From Mimachlamys varia (Eukaryota; Mollusca; Bivalvia; Pectinida; Pectinidae): a stretch of 64,000 nucleotides of DNA. How positions within the stretch are numbered: position 1 is the first letter of the stretch; each line of letters begins with the position of its first letter. Both the position numbers and the translations under genes were made by a program. Shown in pieces: positions 41,380 through 53,651 of this stretch. The notes below the pieces were generated by a model. It saw only the letters and a program-made list of their open reading frames with translations. It made no database searches and was not told where the DNA came from. The stretch spans positions 23,671,501-23,735,500 of the forward strand of contig OX392545.1 of the NCBI GenBank assembly GCA_947623455.1, written 5' to 3'.

Positions 41380-42905
41380 GTGACACTAAAATGTCTCGCT
41401 TCAAGTCACTAAGGCGTGACACTAAAGTGTCTCACTTCAAGATTCACTAAGGTGTGACACAAAAGTCTAACTTCCAGAGTCACTAAGGTGTGACACTAAA
41501 GTGTCTCACTTCAAGTCATTAAGGTGTGACACTAAAGTGACTCACTTCAAGTCACTAAGGTGTGACACTAAAGTGTCTCACTTCGAGAGTCACTAAGGTG
41601 TGACACTAAAGTGTCTCACTTCAAGTCACTAAGGTGTGACACTCAAGTGTCTCACTTCAAGTCACTGAGGTGTGGCACTAAAGTGTCTCACTTCAAGTCA
41701 CTAAGGTGTGACACTCAAGTGTCCCACTTCAAGTCATTAAGGTGTGGCACTAAAGTGTTTCACTTCAAGTTACTAAGGTGTGGCACTAAAGTGTCTCGCT
41801 TCAAGTCACTAAGGTTTGACACTAAAATGTCTCACTTCAATTCACTAAGGTGTGGCACTAAAGTGTCTCACTTCAAGTCACTAAAGTGTCTCACTTCGAG
41901 AGTCACTAAGGTGTGACACTAAAATGTCTCACTTCGAGAGTCACTAAGGTGTGACACTAAAGTGTCTCACTTCAAGTCACTAAGGTGTGGCACTAAAGTG
42001 TCTCACTTCAAGTCATTAAGGTGTGGCACTAAAGTGTCTCACTTCAAGTCACTAAGGTGTGGCACTAAAGTGTCTCACTTCAAGTCACTAAGGTTTGACA
42101 CTAAAGTGTCTCACTTCAATTCACTAAGGTGTGGCACTAAAGTGTCTCACTTCAAGTCACTAAAGTGTCTCACTTCGAGAGTCACTAAGGTGTGACACTA
42201 AAGTGTCTCACTTCGAGAGTCACTAAGGTTTGACACTAAAGTGTCTCACTTCGAGAGTCACTTAGGTGTGACACTAAAGTGTCTCACTTCGAGAGTCACT
42301 AAGGTTTGACACTAAAGTGTCTCACTTCAAGTCAATAAGGTGTGACACTAAAGTGTCTCACTTCGAGAGTCACTAAGGTGTGACACTAAAGTGTCTCACT
42401 TCAAGTCACTAAGGTTTGACACTAAAGTGTCTCACTTCGAGAGTCACTAAGGTTTGACACTAAAGTGTCTCACTTCGAGAGTCACTAAGGTGTGACACTA
42501 AAGTGTCTCAATTCGAGAGTCACTAAGGTTTGACACTAAAGTGTCTCACTTCGAGAGACACTAAGGTGTGACACTAAAGTATCTCACTTCAAATCACTAA
42601 GGTTTGACACTAAAGTGTCTCACTTCAAGAGTCACTAAGGTGTGACACTAAAGTGTCTCACTTTAAGTCACTAAGGTTTGACACTAAAGTGTCTCACTTC
42701 GAGAGTCACTAAGGTGTGACACTAAAGTGTCTCACTTCAAGTCACCAAGGTGTGACACTAAAGTGTCTCCGAGAGTCACTAAGGTGTGACACTAAAGTGT
42801 CTCACCTCAAGTCACTAAGGTGTGACACTAAAGTGTCTCACCTCAAGTCACTAAGGTGTGACACTAAAGTGTCTCACTTCGAGAGTCACTAAGGTGTGAC
42901 ACTTA
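41380..42905. repeat. Minisatellite, 36/39-bp unit (TCACTAAGGTGTGACACTAAAGTGTCTCACTTC)
   Basis: About 40 copies of CACTAAGGTGTGACACTAAA..GTGTCTCACTTCAAGT (36 bp) or with CGAGAGT instead of AAGT (39 bp). Each unit holds the interrupted palindrome GACAC-TAAA-GTGTC. The 36-bp spacing leaves plus-strand frames open (12-residue repeats), but this follows from the period. Confidence 0.93.
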
Positions 42906-43795
42906 AACTTTCACGCTACTGTCTAACTGGAGGTATCTTTTAACAGGTCAACTAAGTTGCCCACCTTTTTCATTAGTGTTTCACTGGAAGTGTCTTGCAA
43001 TAAATCACTAAAGTGTCTTACTACAAGTGTGTCACTTCAACTATCTCTGAAGTGTCTCAATGGAAGTGTCTTGTAACAAGTCACTATGGTGTCTCACTAG
43101 AGGTATCTCATTACATTTGTCACTGAAATGTCTCGTTTCATGTGTCACTAAAGTGTCTCATTACACGTGTCACTGAAATGTCTCGTTACATGTGTCACTG
43201 AAGTGTCTCGGTACAAGCGACAATGTAGTGTCTCGTTACATGTGTCACTGAAGTGTCTCATTACATATGTCACTGAAGTGTCTCGTTTCATGTGTCATTG
43301 AAGCGTCTCGTTACATGTGTCACTGAAATGTCTCGTTTCATGTGTCACTGAAGCGTCTCGTTACATGTGTCACTGAAGTGTCTCGGTACAAGCGACAATG
43401 AAGTGTCTCGTTACATGTGTCACTGAAGTGTCTCATTACATGTGTCACTGAAGTGTCTCACTACAAGTATCACTGGATTGTCGCATAACGTGTGTCATTG
43501 AAGTGTCTCATTACATGTGACTTAAGTGTCTCATTACATGTGTCACTGAATTAACTCACTACAAGTATCACTGAAGTGTCTCATAACGTGTCATTGAAGT
43601 GTCTAATTATATGTGTCACTGAAGTGTCGCATTGCCTGTTTCACTGTAGTGTCTCATAACATGTGTCACTTGAGTGTCTCATTACATATGTCACTGAAGT
43701 ATCTCACTACAAGTATCACTGAAGTGTCTCATAACGTGTCTCTGAAGTGTCTCATTACATTTGGCAAGGTATTTCGTTACGTGTGTCAATGAATT
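42906..43795. repeat. Diverged continuation, ~33-bp unit (TCACTGAAGTGTCTCATTACATGTG)
   Basis: About 25 looser copies of GTGTCACTGAAGTGTCTCAT followed by TACAT, sharing the CACT..A.GTGTCTC core with the preceding array, so probably its older edge. Confidence 0.85.
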
Positions 43796-43809
43796 GTTAC
43801 ATTACTCTA

Positions 43810-45785
43810 ATAGTCCAGTCAAATTAGCCAAAATATAGGCCTAACCGGGACAAAATTGCAACAGAATTTTTTTTCATATTTTTGGAATGGCGGATACCTA
43901 TACTGTAACAGAAAAAAAGTCTACCAAAATCCACCTTTGGAAAATCACTTTTTTTTCGCACTAATTGGGATCAAGAAATAAGCATAATTGCTCAATGGTG
44001 CAACTTTAAAGTGAAATATTTAAATAAATGTTTTTTTTTTAATCTTGAAAGTTGGCTGCGAGGCCAATTTTGAACGGTTTCAACGTCAATATTGAACGAT
44101 TTCTCAATTTATGCAACCTGTATTTTAATAATGTAAAAAGCAAATTGTAAAATTCTTTTCACAAGCTTTCATGTATGTACAATGGTTATTTTAAATACTT
44201 ATTTGCTAAGGTAAGTTTGCTAATATATTGATAATCAAATATTCAAAACACTAGTACATGTTATTTGGGCAGAATGGCAAAAAATGACTAAGTTCATCAT
44301 TCTAAATAACAAAAAAATGCATAACCTTTTTAGGTTTTATCCGATTGCTAAATAACTTGGCTTGGCTAAAGACAATACGATTGTCTTGATGGCTAATGCA
44401 ATTGTGACAATCTGATTAAAATACAGATCCTTGTTCTCACTCCGTTTTACAAGGATCTGACAACATCCCATAAGAGGTCACGTCCAGATGACCTTTGTCG
44501 CCTCTTTACTTAACACTAAAATAACTTTCCAACGACCTGTCATCTTGCAGCAAGCCATTTCGTCACATTATTCCGCACGAACTTTTTGGTGACGAAATGA
44601 CTAAACGGAAAAATGTGTTTATGCAAGCTTTGTCGCCTCAAAATTTCACTGTCAAGATTCTGCCAGTAGTAATCTGATTGGCTAATGCGAAAGGTCATTG
44701 GGACATGACCCTCTATGGGATTATCTCAGATCTTAACGCAGCAGAGAAAAGTTTACGGAACGGCGCGGAGATCAAGATATGATTTTAATCAGATTGCAAT
44801 TGTGATTAAATAAAATATTTTGGGTTGGGTAAAAAAAATATTTCTTTTATTCCATAATGGTCAATTAGTAAAAATACATTATTTTCAATTAAATTATTAG
44901 TTTTTTGGATGTTAAAACTCGGATTAATTGCATTAAAACAACCATTTCACGGAAATATTTCTGACAAAGTCTTCATGTAATCTGATTAAACTTGGCAAAG
45001 AAATAATGAATTTCGTTGTTCAGGATAGTGGACTTAGCCATTTTTGACTGTTCAGGCAAAACTGAATAAGGTAGTGGTTTCAAGATTTGATTTTAAGCAT
45101 AAAGGCAAAGTTATTTTATCCAATTTAGTATTTAAGATAAACAATGCAAACACTCTAATGAAAATAAAAATGACTTAAGCATTTGCCTTCCTTATTATTG
45201 AAATACATGCGAAAGAGATATGCAAAGGTTTCAATATGGACCCAGAAAAAGTGCAAAATCAGCACATTTTGATGACTTTGATGTTTCATAACTTTTTCGT
45301 ATGTTAATCAATCATCAGTTAAATTAAATATTTAAATTAAATACAATTATTTTAAACATTAAGTTTAATCTTATTTTGCTACTGGGAATATTAAATGATA
45401 TTTTCTGCTCTTAAAATGTGAAAAAGTAAAATATCGTCAAGTAAAATGGATTTTTAGTGATATTGATGGATCAATATTTTTTCAACATTACATATCAGAA
45501 AAACGATTTTGGCGAATCTGTAAAAAACATAAACTGGTTATGACATGTAACTATTCATTTTACAATCAGAATTGCTTAATAATTAGTTATTTCACTTCAA
45601 AGTTGGCCCAGTAAGCAATTACACTGACATTCTTGACCCCAATTTGTGCGAAAAAAACGATTTCCCAAAGGTAGATTTTGGTAGACTTATTTTCTGTTAA
45701 AGTATAGGTATCCACCTTCTTGGAAAACTAAAAATAATTTCTGTTGCAATTTTGTCCCGGTTAAACCCTATATTGACTTGACTAT
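43810..45785. mobile_element. ~2-kb element with long terminal inverted repeats
   Basis: ATAGTCCAGTCAAATTAGCC...CCGGGACAAAATTGCAACAG at the left is mirrored by CTGTTGCAATTTTGTCCCGG...TTGACTTGACTAT at the right. The arms extend for at least about 250 bases (GTCTACCAAAATCCACCTTT / AAAGGTAGATTTTGGTAGAC). No open frame of note. It carries an M1 MITE inside. Confidence 0.8.
44408..44796. mobile_element. MITE family M1 copy (reference copy, with 9-bp target duplication)
   Basis: Ends CAATCTGATTAAAATACAGA and ATTTTAATCAGATTG. CAATTGTGA lies directly on both sides, a 9-bp target-site duplication. Confidence 0.9.
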
Positions 45786-46050
45786 AACAGCAACGATCTT
45801 TCTGAAGTTAAAGCAGTGTCAGTGTGATGTCATAGTTCAACAGTTAGTGAAGTACATCTCATGATTTTGTCGATTTACTTGAATATTACAGTATTGACTT
45901 TTATAGATGAATAAATTAATAATATATTCTGTTGTTTCGATTTATTTTGTCTACCTTTTTAGAAATATCTTGGATGGTAAAATGAAATGTAAAATAATAA
46001 TTTCGTCAGTGGCAGAAACTTTACTACGCGGTCATCTCACTACTTAGTCC

Positions 46051-46123
46051 CAGGTGAAAATTGCACGTTAAGAAAAGGTGAAAATTGCACGTTAAGAAAA
46101 GGTGGAAATTGCACGTTAAGAAA
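46051..46123. repeat. Three 24-bp tandem copies (GGTGAAAATTGCACGTTAAGAAAA)
   Basis: GGTGAAAATTGCACGTTAAG occurs three times in a row, the third as GGTGGAAATTGCACG. Confidence 0.9.
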
Positions 46124-47791
46124 CACAAGTGCAATAATCCCTGAGAACCAAGGATAGGTAATCTAATGAAGTACACTGTACTAGGTTTATTAATTCACGA
46201 CTCTGAATCAATATAGGTGCCCTCACGTCCGACCGAGAACAACTTTCACAACACTATATATCACGGTAGGAAATCACGTGACATCAGTTGATAAATCCAC
46301 GACAGTCCAAGATGGAGTCACCGGTCGATTCGAGGGGAAAAATAAGAGAAAACGCAGGCAAAATATAACATCTCAAATCTACACATAGCCCATGTCTTCC
46401 GGACACTATTTCTGTATCTTCTGATGTTTAAATTACCACACAACTCCATTTCGTTTTCCCAAACACCTCTACAAACTGTCGGCTATTGCCGATATTTCCG
46501 TGCGATTTGTTGTGGTTAGTTCCCACGAAAAAACTTTGTTTTGATGCCAAGACCCGTTCTACTTCAACTATTGGCGGAAAAAAATAGTAATAATTCATAT
46601 TTGATCAAGAGTCAGCAAATAGTAAAACTTAGATGGTGAACATGGACTAAAAATACGATTTATTTTGATTTTTCTTAATTGATGAGTTCCCACGTATACA
46701 TTCGTGGCTGTGCGAAAATGATGAGTAACCACGAACTTGGAACATTAATCACAGAATATGGCAAATATAAACTCTCTGATTCTCTCAAGGTGTCTGGTAT
46801 ATTAATTTCACTTTTATTCTATCCCAGTGCCGAAAAGATGACGAAATCAAAAACAAAATTATCAAGGAATTCTGTAAGCAAAGGGGTTACAAGGAAATAA
46901 AAAAGACGCTCGACGTTCATTCTTTCAATGCCACATCAGAGATATTTTCAAAATCTCTCCCTCCACCTCACAGCCCCGCTCCAAAACGGATAACCATCCA
47001 GATTTTCTTTTACATGAATTACACAACGGCAAATGAATAAGTGGGGGCGGGGGCAGGGGGACAATAGCCCCATCCCCTACTTTCTATATTTCTACAGTGA
47101 GGAGGCAAACATATTCCTTTGTCCTCGCCCCCCCCCTCGAATATTCGACTACATACATATGCGTTGTGATAGGAAAATACATGTACTTACGTCCAGCCAA
47201 GGTTATTGGGGTAAATTTAGAACAATCATTGATATATTTCTCATAAAGCCCAGTATCTTTTGTCAGAATTATCTCCGCTTATTTTTTATCAATTTATTTG
47301 ATTTCTATTATAATATCATCCAGTTGTCAATGTTATGAATCTAGATTTGAATCAAAATGTTAAATCAACCATTTCTCAAAGATATAACCACACTTTTTCC
47401 GGTGATAGTGTTGTTACAATAAATTCAAGCTAGAACTGTAAGCCAATGGTTGACTACTACAACCCCATGCTCATCCACTCCCACGCAATAAATACTTGCA
47501 TAATGTAAATGTATAGGCCTAGTAACTTGGTAATCATGACAAACAAAATGTCTTCTTAAAATAACTGCATGTATATGTAGACACGGTCCCTAGCGGTCCT
47601 GTGTAGCTTCATTGAAATTGGTTCACTTGTGTAGGAGGAGTTGTCTGGACAAAATTCCCAACAAAACCTGTTTAGAATGACCTGATTACCATGGTTACCT
47701 AAATTTCTGTTAAAAATGTCTGCATGCATATGTGCACAGTCCCTAACGTCGTGTATAGTTCTATTGAAATCGGTTCACATACGTTCAAGAG

Positions 47792-48592
47792 TAGAGCTGG
47801 GTACCACAAAATTAACAGTACCACGGTATACCACGTTCAAGGCCCAATATACGTAACTTCAAGAAATTTTTCGGGATTCTGAAAAATGATTAAAACAAAT
47901 CCAGTTGATAACCATGCAAAAATAAGCCTAAAACGAAGTAAACCTGAACGGTAACTAACAAGAAACTCTTGACAAAAATATTCAAAGAATTGAAAATACA
48001 ACTGTGGTTCAGGTGGGGCCCACTTCAACAACAAGCCGAACGTAGAAGACAGTTCGAAATGGACGCGTGTTTACAAATACCGCGTTTCAACTGCTGCTGT
48101 ACCGGTAACCGCGTACGAATTCATCTTGAATATTGCTGATATCAGTTAATCTTAACTAAATCTATAAATATGATAATATGACATTTTTAGGCTTGATTTT
48201 CGCTTCAAGTTTTGCCGAAAGTTACGTATATTGGGCCCTTAGCAAATACTGAATTACGTACTACGGGATACCACCTTGATTGAATGTTTGAGCTAGCTAA
48301 AGGGGTCTCTGGCTATTTTTGTTCTGAAGCCAATCAACAAGAGGCCCGTCATAAGTTTTTCGTTGTGTTATCCTCCGATATTGTTTGTGTGGAGCTATGT
48401 CTGTCCTAATTGATCAGCAAACTAAAAGAAATTACAATTAAAGCATATTGGAATTTCAATTGATCTATGTAACAAATAGTTCTTTGATAAGAAACATGAA
48501 AGTCACCCAAAACCCGGTACAGGACTTATGTACCACGGTACGTACCATCACAACTTTATACCGCAGTTTACCGGTAAAACCGCCCAGCCCTA
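47792..48592. mobile_element. hAT-type non-autonomous element with 8-bp target duplication
   Basis: TAGAGCTGGGTACCAC at the left and GTAAAACCGCCCAGCCCTA at the right are inverted ends. TTCAAGAG flanks both sides (47784-47791 and 48593-48600), the 8-bp duplication expected of hAT elements. Confidence 0.8.
47839..48240. mobile_element. MITE family M2 copy nested in the hAT element
   Basis: AAGGCCCAATATACGTAACT and AGTTACGTATATTGGGCCCTT are near-perfect inverted ends; it is the longest M2 copy here. Confidence 0.85.
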
Positions 48593-49700
48593 TTCAAGAG
48601 GAGCTGTCCTGTGTAGTTTTATCGGTCCATAGGTTTCCGGGGAGTGATCCGGACACGATATTTTCTCAGACGGACGCACCGACAGACGGACAGACAGACA
48701 GACAGACTGATTCCAGAATTCCCCCACCTAACTTCGTTGCGAGGTGAGGGGATACAAACTTATTAATTGATGTGTCTTCAAAGGAACCACACTAGGTCAC
48801 TAATCATGGTCATTCTAAGGCTTGAAGAAGCATCCTTCAGATGCTCAACAAGAGTTTTGTTATTACCTGGCCTGAAAGTCCTAAAAGTCGGTTATACAGG
48901 AAGTTATGAACTATAAAAAAACGTATCAAAAGTATAAAACTGTATTTTACCTATGGCGTTGAAGGTTAGCCCTACTATAAAAAGCTTGCCACAACATCTA
49001 TATGGTGCCGTATCTCTGTGGGCAGCTTGCTTGTACCCCCGATTTGCTTTTGAAGCCTTTCCCGCATATTGGACACATTCGTAAAGATATAATCAAAGAT
49101 AATCAGCAATCAGTCAAACGGTAAAAAGTGAAATAGAAAAGTCACTTTGAAGTATATTTATTGGAAAAATAGGCATTTCCGTGTTTATTTTCACGTCATG
49201 TAGATTCTTTCGTGGTCGCTCATCACTTTCGTGTTTCGCAAAAGTATGCGTGGGAACTGATCATGTTTTAAAAAATCATGATAATTCGTCTTTCTATTAT
49301 ATGTTTGTTATGTTTTTTTTTTATTTATCATATGATAATTGATTAAACGAAATACATACCTATCCGTTAAAGCAGTACGCTGGCAGGATTAGGTTTGAGC
49401 GCTGAAAAAAGGTTTTTTCGTGGGAAATGCCACAACAAATTACACTGAAAAATCGACAATAACCGTCGGTTTGTCGAAGTGTTTGGGAAAACTACGGGGA
49501 AATGTATAATAATCTATGCATAAGAAGAACCAGAAATAGTGTCCGGAAGACATGGGCTATGTCTTGTTTTGAGAGGTCATTTTATTTTCTTGTTTTACCT
49601 GCGTTTGCTCTGCTTTTCTGACCCGAAGCGCTCGGCGACTCCATCTTGAAATGTCGTGGATTCCATCACTTAAGTCACGTGATTTCCTACCGTGATATAT

Positions 49701-50470
49701 ATCCTCGTTCCCAACTCGTTGGATAAACCTGCTAGGAGAATGTGAACATTCTTCCTCTCTAGTGTGTATCCCCGTTGGTCATTTTCCTGAAGATGAGAAA
49801 AATATAGGGCGCCATCTCAGTTTGTGACGTCATATATAGTTGATACCCAGGAAACATGCGTCGCTATAATCAGTATACCCACAGAATCGTGTTTCGTAGT
49901 TAGGTTTATCTAACTCTCGATATTCATTATTTTAATTTTAAAAAACTCCAGTTAACCGTGTCTTTTACAATTTTAAAATTAACAAACGCTAGTTAAAGAA
50001 ACATATGCTACATGATAACTTCTACTTCTACTTGTAAATGGTAATGACCAACTTCAACAAGTTGAAGATAGTGTCATGAAGGAGAAAAGATATTTAGTCG
50101 GTTCCGAGGAGGCCAGAATAATATGTATAAATATAGATTGAATTATACGTGTGTATATCAGATATTATGTTGCGGGACTTAAGCTTTAAGGTAAAATGTG
50201 GGACGAATTCGCGATTCCAAATCGGGTCAACATTAGACATAATATCTGTAGCGTGGGTGTTGTATTTAACATTTAAAGATCTTTTAATTCTGTAAATATA
50301 TTAAACCTCTGGAGACTCTAGTCTTGTCCAAGTTTAGACACTCCTCCATCAATATCGGATTAAACCGCCTCGAGGAGGAATCCCCGATGTTACATCATTT
50401 GTCATTCATTTTTAAAACTTTGGTCTATATATGAAGACGTACATTTATACATGTATCTGATTAGTTTCAC
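49701..50470. other. Intergenic, nothing recognised
   Basis: Mixed sequence without frames or repeats that I can identify. Confidence 0.4.
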
Positions 50471-50472
50471 TC

Positions 50473-50740
50473 ACAGGGACCTGATAATTTGTTACAGCTG
50501 GTTTTGGACATAAACTAGGGTGTTTAAAGTACATATGTTATTTTACACAGGGGGGTGGGGGGTAGTTCAACATCGATAAAAATGCCCCCTCGATGGTCAT
50601 AAGTGCTAGTCTTTATGACCATGGATGGAGTATTTTTTTTAGAAATTGATCCCCCCAAATGTCTAAAATTACTCTAAACATCCTTGTTCAGGTCCAAAAC
50701 TAGCTGTCACAAATTATCAAGTCCCTGTGCTTTCACTGAG
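50473..50740. mobile_element. ~270-bp foldback MITE
   Basis: CACAGGGACCTGATAATTTG..ACAGCTGGTTTTGGAC at the left pairs with GTCCAAAACTAGCTGT..CAAATTATCAAGTCCCTGTG at the right; an inner pair GGTCATAAGTGC / TTTATGACC lies near the centre. Confidence 0.75.
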
Positions 50741-51102
50741 CTAACAACACTGGCGTTTGAGTGCTGAAGTAGTAAAACTCATTACCTGCATGCCAGTGAA
50801 ATATAGGACCGACAGCACATTGCTGACATATTGTATCTTTTATACCTTATATCTACATCCATGTGTCTACGTCCTATATCTATACATATCTTGATGATTA
50901 CTCCGATTGATTATGAAAGTTTAAGAGTGCTCCCCCAATATTACAGCAGTTCCCAACTGAAGATATATACATCTTTCTTACACCATTCTTATTTCAAGAT
51001 TTGGGATAATGTTTCTTAAAATATCACATATGTATATGGTATGTATGAAATTGTTTATTGTATTGGTTTTCAATTTAAACGAATTCTTCCATCACTTGAG
51101 AC

Positions 51103-51534
51103 ATGGTCTTTACTGGAATGCTGTGCTTGAGAATGCATGACAGCGGCTATGTATATGTGTATTTGCATTTCGAATATAAATTATATCTCGACCTTTTCAA
51201 CATAAAAAAGTTTCGTATAGCCTTAACAAAATTTGGAGTCTCTTCGCAACGTTTAAGTGATGAGGCAGGTCGTTGGCACAAACCGAATCCTATTTCATAC
51301 GAGAATCGTGCATATAACTGTCGTGGGGTCTTAGAGGATGAGCATCATTTCCTTATGGAGTGTACTTTATATTCTAATATAAGACATATATACTTTAAGA
51401 GGAGATACTATTATCACCCAAATAAATCAAAGTTTCTTGAATTAATATCGTCTACAAACAGGTGTATGTTAAGAACTATTGCTGCTTTCTTTTATAAAGC
51501 GATTGAAATACGAACTAATTATTTGTTCAATTAA
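51103..51534 (+). pseudogene. 5'-truncated non-LTR retrotransposon (LINE) C-terminal remnant
   Basis: From about 51200 the frame reads FRIALTKFGVSSQRLSDEAGRWHKPNPISYENRAYNCRGVLEDEHHFLMECTLYSNIR..., which looks like the C-terminal segment after the reverse transcriptase in LINE ORF2 proteins (pattern LTKFR.SSH.L..E.GR...P...R.C..C....EDE.HFL..CP.Y...R). No RT motifs remain upstream. A 3' region to about 51705 ends TGCTGAATAAAGAATTATCT. The first 30 or so residues of the open frame are probably unrelated. Confidence 0.65.
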
Positions 51535-51710
51535 GAGTTACGTCCGCATTGATGTCGAATAATTAGCTTTGAAATTCAAAATGTCACTGTTATGCTGTAT
51601 ATATTTGTGAAATGTATTGCATTGTAGAATATACCATGTATATACAATGTATTTATGGAACAAAGACATGTGTGTCTATTGCTGAATAAAGAATTATCTT
51701 GATATATATT

Positions 51711-52130
51711 TTCGACGGAAATTGCCGACGGCTCACGAGTTGATCAGAACGATCGTTCCTATATACATGTATTTGATACGACTGAACTGATATTTTTGCT
51801 TTTTGTTTTGTATATAGACAAACCACTGTGATAAGTTGAGAATATGACTTTCTTCAGAAGGACATGTTGTTTTCGCACTAAATGGAATAAACAAACTTAA
51901 TTATTGATGAAAAGCCAGAAACCGGTCGGAACGATTGAATGTGCACTCAACGTCAGACAAGACTAGAGATGATAACGAGGCCGCTCTGTGTAGTAGATTG
52001 TGTATAAATAATTGAGCGATTGTCAGAACACGTCAATCAAAGATATACATGATATATTACCCAGAAATATCTGGTTTGACGAACACACTCGGGTCTCAAA
52101 GATTCCATATTGAGACAGACATTTTACAAT
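51711..52130. other. Intergenic, nothing recognised
   Basis: No frame or repeat recognised. Confidence 0.35.
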
Positions 52131-52159
52131 CATGTACAGTTGTTTCAGACGATCAGACA

Positions 52160-52740
52160 AATACCAAAAAAACTCTGTTCGCGGACGGTCAGATATTACA
52201 GTTATAGCGTTAGGACGAATGTTGTCAGTGGATCAGACAGTTAAAGAAATGTAGTCAGGTGAGACCGAAAAGATGGCTAAGCTACTCACGCACAAGCTTG
52301 TTTGGACCCTTTTGAACAACCTCTTATCAATAACCTGACCCCAGTCAAAAGCATGTTTCTTAACCAGAGGACGGTCCTAAACTGAAATATCAAAGTTAAA
52401 AAAATATAACAGAAGTTAAGGAAATGTCCTTAACTGAAAATTCTTTCCCTTACATTCTGTAATGCTTTCCTATGGAGATTTTTTTACATTAAGGAATGTC
52501 CTTAAGTCTAAAAACAGCCATGAAACTGGGGCCAGGTTATTGAGAAGAGGTTGTTTAAAAGGTTCCAACAAGCGTTGTACATAACTTTAAGATGTAGCTA
52601 CTCACTTTTGCATGGGTTACTAAGCTAGCTAATCGGTCTATCCTGACTACATTTCTCCAAGCGTCTGTTTCTACTGACACCTTCGTCCTAACTTACTTTA
52701 ATAACTGACCGTCCGAGAACAGTGTAATGAAATTTGGGTG
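52160..52740. mobile_element. Imperfect inverted-repeat element with nested foldback element
   Basis: The left arm (GCGGACGGTCAG, AGGACGAATGTTGTCAG, GAAATGTAGTCAGG, AACAACCTCTTATCAATAACCTG) pairs with the right arm (CAGGTTATTGAGAAGAGGTTGTT, CCTGACTACATTTCTCC, TTCGTCCTAACTTAC, CTGACCGTCCGAG). The centre, 52357-52535, is a separate palindrome related to 34793-34983 (GTAATGCTTTCCTATGGAGA). Confidence 0.7.
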
Positions 52741-52951
52741 ATGGTCCTAAACAACTGTACGTGGACAACTGTACATCGGATGCCAAGGGTGATGTGTATT
52801 GTGTTGCAATTGAGGACTACCGTTCAGATGGGTAGAATACGTTACACGTTAAATCATTATCATTAAACAAATACTTCTAAATAACCACTTGGCCTTAGTT
52901 AATTGTGTTCTGGCAATAATATGTTAATTGGTTACCAAGTCTGTTCTGTAT

Positions 52952-53050
52952 GGTGGCTGGTTACGGCCATCTCGTGTTGTCGTGTTGTCACCTTGTCGTC
53001 TTGACAAAGCGACAACACGACAACACGAGATGGCCGTAATCAGCCACCAT
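52952..53050. repeat. Near-perfect 98-bp palindrome
   Basis: TGGTGGCTGGTTACGGCCAT...CGTGTTGTCGTGTTGTC pairs with GACAACACGACAACACGAGA..GGCCGTAATCAGCCACCA around a spacer of about 16 bases. Probably a small foldback MITE. Confidence 0.85.
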
Positions 53051-53059
53051 AGCTCTGAT

Positions 53060-53640
53060 GAATGATCTTGACTGCTTTTCAGATCACTGGATCAAGTATG
53101 TTTGAATTGTCAAGTGAATACTTCTCAATAACCAAAAGGCATAGAACTATGATATTTGGCCAGTAGCATACTGCAACGAATGGCTTGGCAAACTGTTCAA
53201 ATTAATGAACTTCACTTTTATTCGAAGGCCAATTACAAATGTATATGCGTTTAAATGGAAAACCCTTTATCGGCTTCTTCTCGTTAACCAAGTGTCTATA
53301 AGTATAAGTGGATTAAAGATAACATTTTCAGCAACGTAATGCTGAAAAAAGTAGTTCCCTGTCACATTTGATAATCAGATAATCCTACTAACGTCGACAA
53401 CAGAATGGTTGTCATTTCCTGGTTAAAGTTCAGGATTTGGGGATAACGACAGCAACTGGATTTGTCAGTATATTGTGACCAGAGGGGTGCTGTAATGGTG
53501 GTACTTAGTACTCGTCATGGTATTTCAGTACGATAGCACTATAAAATCGGCGCGAGATATGTGCTATCATAAGGAGGTAATTTCACCAACATACCTTGTC
53601 CCTGGCACATACACACAAAACACACATCGAGATACGCCCC
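53060..53640. other. Intergenic, nothing recognised
   Basis: No frame or repeat recognised. Confidence 0.35.
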
Positions 53641-53651
53641 CTAATGATCTA

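Larger units (their letters stand above)
47430..48755. mobile_element. Second Pearl-like element, interrupted
   Basis: The left arm CTAGAACTGTAAGCCAATGG matches the copy at 5966. About two core repeats follow (GGTTCACTTGTGTAGGAGGA; GACCTGATTACCATGG), and after the interruption comes the (GACAGACG)n microsatellite and right arm GATTCCAGAATTCCCCCACCTAACTTCGTTGC. Confidence 0.78.
46240..49700. mobile_element. ~3.5-kb inverted-repeat (foldback) element hosting nested insertions
   Basis: The left arm 46240-46740 (TATATATCACGGTAGGAAATC, ACATAGCCCATGTCTTCCGG, AGTTCCCACGAAAAAACTTT) is mirrored by the right arm 49195-49700 (CCGGAAGACATGGGCTATGT, GATTTCCTACCGTGATATAT). Without the nested Pearl-like element the length is about 2.1 kb. 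No transposase frame is visible. Confidence 0.8.

Noticed and set aside
41611..42195. Plus-strand open frames of 12-residue repeats (SHFKSLRCGTKV type) as a repetitive protein
   Set aside because: The 36-bp period is a multiple of three, so any frame without a stop stays open. There is no promoter, intron or signal peptide, and the units carry frame-breaking 39-bp variants.
46679..46900. 73-residue frame as a small gene
   Set aside because: It starts within the left arm of the 46.2-49.7 kb inverted-repeat element and has no recognisable domain.
51103..51190. Start of the 143-residue frame as a true N-terminus
   Set aside because: Only the part after about 51200 resembles a LINE product; the ATG is a chance in-frame codon upstream of a 5' truncation.
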